64,000 bases of DNA. Source: Clavelina lepadiformis (lineage: Eukaryota; Chordata; Ascidiacea; Aplousobranchia; Clavelinidae). The notes beneath the pieces were generated by a model, which saw only the letters and a program-made list of their open reading frames with translations, was not told where the DNA came from and searched no databases. Where the stretch lies: the NCBI RefSeq assembly GCF_947623445.1, contig NC_135247.1:5954501-6018500 (forward strand), written 5' to 3'. The translations under genes were made by a program, and so were the position numbers. This document shows positions 10,610 through 22,000 of the stretch, piece after piece. How positions within the stretch are numbered: the stretch's first letter is position 1; the number at the start of each line of letters is the position of its first letter.

Positions 10610-13600
10610 TCAAAAAAAGGATTTTAAACGTTGTAATCGGGACTGTTTTCTTTTGTTCTTTTTGGAATCCTTAGTGGTATCTTCTTTTTGTGGATCAACG
10701 CCAGCACCGGATTCAGGCACTGATCCCTCCTCATCTTTGATCGAGAGAGCTTCTGGAACAGTCCCGTGGAGATTGGCAATAACATCATCATGGTCGTCGT
10801 GTTGTTGATGGTTCCTCCTGGAACAATGGTGTTTTTGTGGAATCATTGGAAGGGATCTAGCCCTTTCTGGAGGACGAACATCGTATCCCGAAGCTAAGCG
10901 TTCGTTTTCTTCCGAGTAAATACTATCCATGTCATCACAATTTGGAGGAAGCAGAGAGTGAACTCGGCCGTTGGTCTGAACACCAAATCTTGTGCACGAA
11001 AGTATAAAAAATTGTCGTTTGTGAGACGATATGTCGAGAAATGTTGGATTTAACGTGTGACAAACTTACCACGCACAGCAAGTATACTTAATCGCTACAG
11101 CAGACCATGCAGGTTGCATAAATTCAAGTTTCAGAAATGCTTAAAATGTATTCTAGGCATTCTTGGCATTTGCTCCACGCGCAAATTCATCCTATTCCAC
11201 GGAGAAGGCTAAGGCACGGGCGGAGTGAACAAAAACAAGCCAGGAATATATACTGGACATTCCTGAAACTTGAATTTGGACAACATGCATGGACTCCCGA
11301 AGCGTTTGAATCGATATTACTTTTGATATGTTTGAACATACCTGTATTGATCCCTACGAGTTGAATATAAATCATCAATATCTTGCTGTAGTCTTTCATC
11401 AGTTTGATGGTTTCCTGCATTAACATTATGTTGTCAAATATAAAATAGTGAAACATTTTCCAGTCAAAAGTTATTCTCACGTTTTGGCAAGGAGATGGGT
11501 GTCACAGGTGCTACTGAGACAGAGTCAGGTTGGTCAAAAGCAGACGGTTTTGAAATGAACGGACCTTCAGTCTTAGGATGGCTGATCACTGCCAACGCAT
11601 CAAAGTTTGCTTTATTTCGTTTGGCGAGATTTCGTGCCTGCAAACCAGTGAAAATTCTTTAATGAATAAAACAAAGAGAAAATGGAAAGGTGAAAGGATA
11701 GAAAACAAGTAAGTGAAGTCTTTACTTGTTTTGAACCATCTAGGAAATTTAAATAAAGCAAACAAAATTTTTTCTAGGAACTTACTTCTTCAATTCCAGC
11801 TAAGACGTCATCAACAACGTCACCGTTGCTTTTAATTCCCAATCTCTGCAAACGAGCAGCTCGGGCAGAACTAATGTGTGGACTGAAAAACATTTTCAAC
11901 AAATTTTGTAAATTCCATGAATCGTTTCGTTACTCGCGTTAACAAAATGACAAAACAAACTATAGTGGTTTAGTAAATTATAACTAATATGGTTTTTGTT
12001 TAGTTCTGTTAAACTGATGAGAAAACCCAAATTATACAGCTATACTGTATTTATATCAATATAATAACTCATAAAATTTGTCTAAGACAAGTAACAAATG
12101 CAGAGGAAGTGGCCGCAGCACCACAAACAAATGAACGTAGGTGGTGATCCCGACCAACAAAAACTTACTTAGCCTCTGCCTCCAGACTTCCAGTGGCTCT
12201 TCTTGTGGAGCGAAGTGTACTAGGATCTCGGACATCTTGCTCTTCATCTTCTTCGTATCGTTTCTGATACCTCATCATCGAACTCATTACTTCATCATCG
12301 ATCCCGCCATCTTGCCACTTGCGCTTCGAGATCGCTTCTGAGCTGAAATAAGCATTCCGGGAACTTACTTTAGTTGTCCTAAGCACACTTGCGCGAAACC
12401 ACTTACGTGCATATCAAGGAGCAAAGATTATCCCAGAAATAAAATTCCTGTCTCTCTCTATTACGTTGTGGATATTGTAAAAATGTTTTGTCCACTAATA
12501 AACGTTGGAGAGGGGCAGGCATGGTTTTCCAAGGAATAGCGTCCAATATAACTGCGACAACCGCCTCTTTGGGGTCATTTTCCATGCGCTCCCTAATAAC
12601 CTGATAAAATGGTGTTGTGTAAGGTGCAGTAGCCAAATTAAAGCTTTCTGGTGAAACAGAAAACTTTTGTCTGCTACAATGCAAGTTTGATGCAGCTTTG
12701 TCAACTTTAATAAGAGCATTGATTTACTAGCATTGATAACGCAATCAACATAACAGATGGAGTTAGTAATGATGGAGCACCAAAGCTTTATCTAACTTAC
12801 CTCTAAAATGTACAGGCACGATTTTTCTTCAAGAAATTCGTGTGTGATAACCAAGGTAATTTTTCTGTTCGAGTCTATGCATTTGTGCAAAGTGTCAACC
12901 TGGAAAAAGAGAAAGATTTTGCGTAAATATTGTAACCTATTTTTGAGCTAACTATTGCACTTTTCACTGAAATCATAATAAAAATGCTTAACACCACGTT
13001 GGTCAATTTTCAACATTTATTTCGGATAAATCTTTGCGTGTTAGTGCTAACCGGTTGTGTCTATATAATATGAGTAGGTTACCTAATAATGAGTAGGTGC
13101 TATAAACTATTCTAACTGTAAGCCAACAGCAACCAGCTCTGATTTCCATTAAAGTCATATTGCTAATTGCATAACACAATACTATTTAGCAATAATTCGA
13201 TTTTTAATGAAGACGCTGACACTCCTTGCAGTCTTTCGACATTACAGTAAGTAGGCTACATTTCTACTGTATTAGCAATAACAAGCATTTAAATTTCTTT
13301 TCTATTTAAACTATTTCATTTAACCTAAGATCAAATTGTAAAACAGTCTCACTCGGATAGTTTGCCCAATTGTGAAAACTTCGACATTAAGCGGCCGCCC
13401 CGGTTGCGTGGGGTCCATTGACTCTTGGTCACTTTCAAGACTCTCGTTCCTCTTAATGCGATTGAGTTTAGGTATCAACGTGTTGAGAATCCATTTATGA
13501 TTGGAATCGTGGCAGAGAATGGCAACATCGTTTAGTACTCTGTTCTAAAGTGAAATGAAAGATAAAAAAATGAATTTTATGGAAACCGTATTTTCTGTTG

Positions 13601-16578
13601 CTAAATATCGTAACGCGAAAGAGTTTTTTCCGCCAAATTAAATTTTTTGCTAAGTTTTAGGTTGAAAATTCTTTTCAAATTCTTCTCTTACTTGGATGAC
13701 GATGTCGCTGTCAACCTCGTACTTGGTGTAATGTGACGTCACTTTCTTCACATCGTCCTTACTTCTGCAGGAACAGCAGCAGTGACAGGTGCACGATCCT
13801 GCCTTGTATTTGTTAACCGCAATCACTATCACGATCATGAGAATTATGGCTATCAAGCTGACCGGCGCTGCTATTGCCCACAAGGGAAATTTTGACGCTT
13901 CATCTTCGCACACGAGGGCATCCAAATTGAGTGACATTAGGGGTTCGTCCTTCAAACTTGAGGGCGACGAACAGGTATAGAAAACTGCATCAATCACAAA
14001 TTGTCTAAAGCTATTGCTTATAAATTAGCACTATAGTTAAGCATTAATTTGAGAAGAAAATTAACGGTCAACGTTTTGAGTGTAACATTAGAATGGTGAG
14101 TATTCACTTACTGGACTCCTCCGTCAAATGTTTAATTCTGACATCAGTGCTGTGACCGAGAAAGTAAACAAATTCTTTTAAGTTGCAGTCACAGCGATAT
14201 TGATTGAAGGAAAAATCAGCAACAGCAAGTGAAGTTAACTTAGCTGGCGAAGCATCAGTGACCGTTTCAATCACGTTCTCTTGAACGTAGAGTTCTGTAA
14301 AAATAAGAGCTAAATATGAATACTACAGAGTAATAAAGCGCTTCATATATATTGGAAGTAGGTTGTTTCAATAAAAAAACTAACTATTTTATATGCACAA
14401 AAGGTTAGAAATGCTACAAAACTGTAACTTCAAAACCAAGGCTACGTTAGAAAGTATAAATTTTGATTTTCCAAACGAACCCGATAATTCTGGTAGCTCA
14501 GGAAAGCTAAACGACCGTATGTAGTTTGTGCTAATGTCCAGGACGCGCAAGGATTGGGCATAGATAAAGGCTTCAGCATTGAAAGAATTTATTGCGCAGC
14601 TACTTAAGTTTAGAACCTGAAAAATAGTCGCTAGAAGTTCAAGGCAAAATCAAACGTCTTTTTGTTTTACTGGCTTGGCTTCTAAGTGTTTAAAAGTATA
14701 GTTTCGCCAGTTTTATGAAGGCGAATGGGTGACGGAATTATATCCGTCATGCAAACGGCACAAAATGTCTACCTGGATGTTCATGTCAATAAAGTCGTCA
14801 AGGCACACGGATTGTATTTGATTTCCGTTCAGTTTCAGCTCTTTTAAATCGCTTAAATGAGTCAAATCATTTCCGATATTAGATTCTACAGAAAAATCAA
14901 CACAAAAGCGTTTTGCTTCAACTATTGTGAAAAGGAGACGTTTGCAAGCAAAATTCACCGAAATCTTCAATAGCGGATTATAGTTTTGCGTTTCCAATAG
15001 TTGACCTACCTTCACCAAACGTGTAATAATTTTGAATATCCAATTCTTCGGCGCAAGGCGTGCGCTTTATCTTTGCTATTCTGTATAGAGAATCTTTGTA
15101 TTCATTTCAGCAGTAATATATGTTAACCTGGTTGAAAAGCAAACGCAAATCGCTATACTGACTTGTTGCTGGAAAGGTCTAAAACCACCAGTGTTTCAGG
15201 CAAGCGTGTAGGTATTTTAGTCAAGGCATTTCCTGATAAATGAAGCTCGTATAGTACTGTAAGGCCGTCGAAAACATTCCGTCCAATTACAGATAAATCT
15301 CTCTGAAAACACGATCAACCATAGCAAGGCTAATATATTCAGGTAATTATCGTATGTTTATATATTACAATAGTATTCAATTTGCTTACGCTCTGAATAC
15401 ATCCATTTATGATAAGTTTATTGAGCTTTGCTAAACGTGAAAAAGATTCAGTCAAGGATTTGATCCTCAGGCATGAAAGATCGAGGGTTTCAACGGATGA
15501 CGGAATCGACGAGACGGATATGTCAGTAAATAAATTGTAGGCAAGAGAAAGGACGGAAACTTTCGTCATATAAATTTCTGCAGATTAAAGAAAAGATTAA
15601 CGTTGACAGATATGCCAATGCGAAAACAGGATGAACCAAAAGAAAATTAATAACTTGAATATAATGCCCAGTTACTGTAGAATAAATGTTGATATCGAAA
15701 CTTAACATAGTACCTCTGGTGTCATATAGGGAAGGGAATGTCTTCATCAGGGTATTTGAAATGTTTAAGACTTTCAGGGAACGCGCCCCTTCCCCGAATA
15801 TATCCATCGTTATGTTTTCGATCTTGTTATTTGAGAGATCTAACCATTCCAAACGATCCTGGTCGTTGAAAGCGTCCTTTTCCAGATACTGTGATTGACC
15901 AGGATTTTTAACACTGTACTGTACTAAAGAAACAATAGCCTATGCCGGCGCACAATAGTATTGTAAAATCATGTGCATGCAGTATGTAAAGGAGACAACA
16001 GTATAGCTTCATACCTTTATTTTATTGTGAGATAGATCTAGAACTTTGATAGAACGTAAATCCTGCATATCAGCTGTTGATACCATTTCGATTCGATTGT
16101 AAGAAAGGTAAACATAACTTGCGTCCAACGGGAGATGTTCCGGAATTTTCCGGAACGCTCTTCCTATGCAGTCGATCGTCTTTTCTCCTGAAAATACGAA
16201 TATAGGAGTATAAGAATATCGGCAAGTCGCGGGGAAGTAAAACGCTGTTGTGGCCTGTGACACAATTTTTTACAATCATTATTGAGTATACGAAAAATAT
16301 ACAAGGTGAAGCATAGGAACCAAAATCAACCGCCGCCGGCTTAATAACATATACGATAGATATCAAGCGGCTCTCGTAACTATACGCAACATAAGTTCAT
16401 GCAGTAACTATACAATTTAACAAATGTTACCGTTAGTTTTGACTTGACAAGCACATTCTTTAGGGCACACACTTGACGAACGACTTCGTTTTTGTCGTGA
16501 AACATTTTTAAAGCTCAAGGCCGATGTGATAAAAAATAACAGCAAGAAGAGACATCGAAAAAATTTAGAGCTTGTCAT
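10610..16578 (-). CDS. Toll-like receptor with long cytoplasmic C-terminal tail
   Basis: Predicted pattern-recognition receptor at a cell or endosomal membrane. Eighteen in-phase exons: 16578-16431, 16187-16015, 15888-15714, 15577-15390, 15302-15163, 15080-15010, 14885-14773, 14616-14481, 14294-14112, 13984-13692, 13544-13353, 12899-12801, 12600-12407, 12342-12169, 11882-11786, 11637-11481, 11414-11342 and 10988-10610; total 2985 nt, 994 residues. Order: hydrophobic signal peptide (1-22), basic stretch, LRRNT cysteines (VCPKECAC), about 11-13 leucine-rich repeats (for example IKVLDLSHNKI, LEWLDLSNNKI), LRRCT (YRCDCNL), one membrane helix (about 479-499), a juxtamembrane cysteine cluster CTCHCCCSC, and a TIR domain (about 543-700). 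TIR features: ILCHDSNHKW box 1, DSNRKITLVITHEFL, FYFWDNL box 3. The usual RDxxPG BB-loop motif is absent (VEVFTIGQTI instead). After the TIR, about 293 residues are acidic, Ser/Pro-rich and then Lys-rich, ending at a TGA. So many introns are unusual for TLRs, which are often single-exon. Confidence 0.93.
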
Positions 16579-16680
16579 TTTATGAATCTTGACGTTAGCA
16601 GCATATACGTCACATATTTAGCAATTAAAACCAAGTGTCATTGGCTGCCTATGGGGTTTACAAGCTCAAGGAAAACTCTA

Positions 16681-16688
16681 TATTTATA
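16681..16688 (-). promoter_or_regulatory. Candidate TATA box of the Toll-like receptor gene
   Basis: The minus strand reads TATAAATA here, about 105 bp upstream of the start codon at 16578. A CCAAT word (16642-16646 on the minus strand) lies between it and the ATG. The assignment rests only on motif and distance. Confidence 0.35.
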
Positions 16689-16696
16689 AACAGAAC

Positions 16697-19032
16697 AAAT
16701 AGTTTTCTGGTAAAGGACTAAGAATAGAACAACACTGCAATATTAAGTTATTCGCAAGGAAAGCATCCAAAAAGAGCCAGGAGCAAAGACGTTTATTCAG
16801 ACAGAACTTTCTTGACTAATAGATTAATTTAAATTATCCAAGGCTTCATAATCACAATGCATATACGTCCTACTTTTCCCGTTTGGCTTCATTTGAAATT
16901 GCTATATTTTAATCTTATCCAACTCTTGATGCTTTCAATATAACTGCCTAGAACGGTATTCAGTAACTGAGTAACTATACAGTAACTAATTGAATACAAC
17001 AGCTGTATCACCAACTTTCGATTTGAGTTAGAAATATCACTTTCACGTTTCTTAAACAAGGCTACATATTTGACGTCATAAAATTTATATAAATTTGTAC
17101 AGAATTCGTTACAGCCAACCACATACACAGAGATGACTTGTCGGGCAACCTTGTGAACGATCATCGTGATACATTGAGCTCGCCTCGAGCAAAACAACGT
17201 ACGTCGCCGTACTGATTAAGTAGTATTTTCTATACGATTCACTGCCCAATAGGTAAACATTAAAACGAGTTTCTAAAACGTTTAGTATGTAGCCTTACAT
17301 AATTATTACAGAATTTAATTGTTACTCAAAGGCGCAAAGCAAACATAGTGCCTGCGACAATTACTCGGTCATGTAGGCTGAATTATTCAATTTAATTCAT
17401 TATAAAGTTGGTAAAAATAATTCTCCTGGCGAAGCAAAATGAAACATTGATGTTTGATACTGACGCAACTTACGGTTAATATTCAGCTTAGTAATCATCA
17501 TAATATAATAATAATAGCATCATAATATGCGGATTTTCCTTTATCTATTCTATGATGTAGAGTCGTAGACACTGATGTTAAGGCATTGTATGGTTATAAA
17601 TGTGTAAGCCATGACGTACAGTATCTTCGGTACATTGAAAATCCTATGCCAAATATGAGGATTATAAGTGGCGGTCATAAACATTAACGATATTCATTTT
17701 ACGACCAAATTTCTGCCAACCACGTGGGATGCACGTTTCAAGGCTTCTGTGTATTTCCGAAAACACTTTTACTTTCAAAACTCCTTCCACAAGAGATTTG
17801 TTAATATTGAATACTACAAAAATTTACCGATAAAAATACGTTTGATAATTAAGTGAGTAGGAATAAATTAAACATTGGAATTATAAATAATATAATAGAA
17901 AGGTTGGGGCATATCATCGGTCTAAGTTCCTTCGAAAATATATTGTTTACACCCTCCGCTACTTTACCTGTGGTATGTGGTGTTTTAGAATTGTTTTTGC
18001 ACCACAACTCCTAAATTTTAAGTCGAGTACAGAGTAAAACCAGTAAAGCTTGAACCAAAAACATGTTATTCTATGAAAATGAGCATTTACAGTTATGTTG
18101 TTGTATAGTAGCTAGTACATTTTATAATCACTTGGGAAAATCTTGCATACTTCAACACAAATGTTATACGTAATATAAATCGTGATATTGCTTTGGATTA
18201 TGGCTCATTACGCTCACATATTGATCGTATAAGAGTCGGTGTAGATAGGAACAAAAATGTTCAAGGGAGTCATAAAATGTTCATTTCTTACAAGATCTAG
18301 ATGGAAAAAACAAATGTTGCTAACACGCGATTAGGAAGCAAAAAGTTTCGACGTGCCAGCTTTTTGTAATGTTTTCTGAGGGCTTAAAATTTCCGAGAGA
18401 TCATATCGGCAAGCATGACTGGATGGCTGAATGCTTAATCCTTGTTTAGAAACTCACAATTAACCACGCGTTAGTATGTCACCCTATTGTGTTTGGAATA
18501 ACAAAACATATCTTTACCTAGGCGACAGTGTCTGTTCCTTGTGAACTATCAAGATCTATGGCCGCTCTGTTGTGGTGTCACAGCGGTGTTCGCAAAACAA
18601 GTTGTCATTTTGTCAAGTGCGTAACAGAGAAAGCCACAAACGCAGGACGACCATTGATGATCGTCATTCTTTTTATTGAAAAGAAAGGATGGTTCGAACA
18701 GTGTGTGGAAAAGTAGTGGGTTTTATATAATGGGTACTATTTGCTGGGTGTGCAGGTTTGGGGAGTTTAAATATTTGTGTATTTGGCGTGTAAGTCAGCT
18801 ACAATAATAATTGAAAGCCACTTTTATTGTTCAGTTCAAAACCCGATGCCGCGATTTACTGGGGAAATTTGTGAGAACTATAGCCTTATATTAAGCTAAA
18901 GTATGATGGAAATGCCCAAACTTTGTTTAAACACTGTTGTTATCAAGGCTTTGTCCCTGGTGCGTAATGAACGTATGTGACGTATTTACGGCCTAACAAT
19001 CGAATCAGTCTTGAAGACTACGTGTCGACGGT
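16697..19032. other. Shared upstream region between two divergent immune-type genes
   Basis: The Toll-like receptor starts leftward at 16578 and the NACHT-WD40 gene starts rightward at 19033. No coding exon was recognised between them. A CRE-like TGACGTA occurs near 18977, close to the right-hand gene. This block should hold both promoters and 5' untranslated sequence. Confidence 0.5.
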
Positions 19033-22000
19033 ATGGAAGAAACCGGACTAACGGCAAACTTCTATCGTAGACAAAGCAGACAGATGCAGCTGGAAGAAGT
19101 GATGAAATTCGGGGTAAAGTGAAAATATGTTTTTAGAACGTTAATCAATTTTGGTAGCGCTTTTAAGTTTAAGTAACAGGCGGTCTGGTTTTAATTTCAA
19201 ATTATAAACCAATTTGTATTAACTTAAAATAATCATCATTTGCGATTCAAATTCCATATGGGGGAAAACTTTTCTAAAAGCACTTCGTTTACAGAGTGCA
19301 TTTATGTCAGCGTTAGTCATAGTCATATTAAACCGCACGAATTAACGCGACCATCATATCTTACCTCTCTAATTCATATCTGATTTACTTAAATTTTTAA
19401 AGTTGTGTAAACTTTACCTTTGTTTGAATTTAGGTTCTTGGTTTTAAGAAGAAGGAACTGATCCAGCGGGGAGAGGAGAAAACATTAGTATTACCCCCAG
19501 TAGGGAATAGAAAAGCAAGTTATGCCGGCGAAAGTCACAAGCATTTAGTCGCAAGAACCAGGGCTAAAAGTATTGCAATTATGCGACTACCTGAATACGA
19601 TGAAGGAACCGGTGGAGCCATTAATGCGCAAAGGCCAATCAAGCTCCCGCAAATATTAAACCGAAAAACGAAGACGAAAAGGGTCAGTTTAATTAATTTG
19701 TCCAATACCTAGCAGCAATAAGCTACTCGATTGCAACTCTTGTCTTGATTGCGGCCATAAGCCCACCAAGTACCCTTGAGTAGCCGTTTCAAGGTTCTAA
19801 CGTCTTGCCTTATCTGTGAATAGTTATACAAAAAGTCTTTCTCCTTACTTATCTGTTTAAAAAAAGTGGTTCGTTGTAAGTTTGATTACAAGACAACAAC
19901 GCAAAGATATAACTGACGCATAAAAAGATTGTGTGAAAATTGTCTTCGTACAGAACGAAGACGGCCATTGGCATCTACCAACCCGGAGAGTTAGCAAACA
20001 AAACGACAAGCTAATTGTTCATCATTTGCGGTATAAACTACTGAAACAGCATGAACGTAGAAGCATTGAATATGAAGGTAAAAAAACGATAGGCCTTCGT
20101 AACGTAAACTACATTTCGATGTACTGTATACGTATTTTGTTACATTTACTTCAATAACACGTTAACATTGCCAACAAAAATGCATTTTCTATTGTTTTCG
20201 TTTCCATTTCACTGCCAATCGATATATGTGATGGACAAGGCTCAAGCATAAGTTCAGCAACTATTAAGTGGGTAGAAGTAAATAGATTTCATTTTCCATA
20301 TAAATATCACACGCGCCTCATAACAACATTTTAGTTTGAAGAGTTGTTAGGAGACACTTCTAAAATTCAAAAAAAGGATCTCGAGTGATTCCTAAATTCC
20401 ATGGATACGGACGAGTACAATAGTATACCAGTTCAATCCAGCAACCAAATGTTTTGTTTTGACAATGACTGAAAATGATCCAACTTCTCTCAGCAAGCCT
20501 GTCAGTCGCCACTCAATGACATTAAAAGTCTTCCAAGACAAGTAATCTCACAATACTTGGTGACAGCATAAACAATGTTCTATGTTTCAGTTCTAAAGAA
20601 AACAACGATAAATCCGCGTAAACAGCACGTATGGTTTGAGTACAGGGCCTCATTTTGATAATTAATCCTACGAAGCCTTGATTCGTCTTTAAACATTTGT
20701 GTCATAATATCTCCATGTGTGTAGTGTCTAGCACGTTTAAATACAGAAATTTTCAGTGTACATAGTTTTGATATTAGACTATATCAAAAGCGTTGTCTTT
20801 TATCGACCCTTTCATAAACCGGAACAACACAGTTGAGTAAACTGACACTTTTTTGAACTGCGACATAGTAGATATGCATCGTTCGAATCTGATACCTCAC
20901 AATACAAATAAACAAGGCGAATATAGGAATTTTCCATAGCACGGGCAAATGCGTTATTGTGGTGTGTTTCACTTTCATCGTTAAAATTCGTTTATTTCTA
21001 CAAGCAATAAAAGCGCTCAATGATGAGGAAGACAGTATTGCCAGCATGGACAGCTTTGATGAAGATACTTTGAGATGGATGCACGCCGTGAGATCAAGAG
21101 GACCATCTCTCTCAACACTGGTAAGTTATCCTTATCCATTACGGGAAGGGAAAAAGTACAATCAATGCTGATAATGGCAATGTGGTTTTTAACTTACAAT
21201 TGTGATTGGTTAGAATTTCAGTTCTGCGGCAACCTCGCGTTTAGAAAATCTTCGTGAAAGCGATGAGCCATCAGCACTCTCAAGACGACCAAGCACAATA
21301 TCTCAAGTAATATCGTCTTTTACTTAGTTATATCCACCTATATTTCAGAGAGCTTGAGTTTTCGTCACTATAGGTCGCAGTAATTTCTCGCAATGGAGCT
21401 ATTACAAAGTTCAAAGGTGGTAATTAGTCATACTTGTGTTAAGGATTCTCAGCAGGGACTAACGGCAATAACCAACGGTGTGAATGTAAACGAAGCCAAC
21501 AAGGAACGCTCCATAACCTTTCAACCATTACCTCCCATATCGCGGCCGACGATTTGCATAAGCACTGATACTGGACTTACTGACTGGATTGAGGAGAAGG
21601 GTAGACTGAGGTCAAACGATAATGACATAATAAAAGAAGAAGAGTCTTCGCAATTGCAGAAGTCAATTAACGAGTCCGACCGAAGCGTATCGCTTTTAAT
21701 GCAAAAAGTGCGCCGAAGGTAGGCTATGAAACTCTGGTCTTTTGCAAAAAGCATTAAATTGAATCAACTTTAAACACACATCGACGTTTAATCCAACCTA
21801 TCCGGGTATTGACTACATAAAACTATTACTAAAACAACATTTCCCTCACAGATCAACTTTAGTCGAAATTCCAGAGTCAAAAAAAGAAGGGCATGTTGCG
21901 ATGCGACAAGGATCTCTATCAAGTGTTACATCTATTAATGGACAACTACTGCCGTCGTCTAAACACACGCGCAAGTTGGATGGAGATAAGGTGCCATCAT

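Noticed and set aside
13789..13980. Plus-strand frame of 63 codons
   Set aside because: It is antisense to the transmembrane exon of the Toll-like receptor gene.
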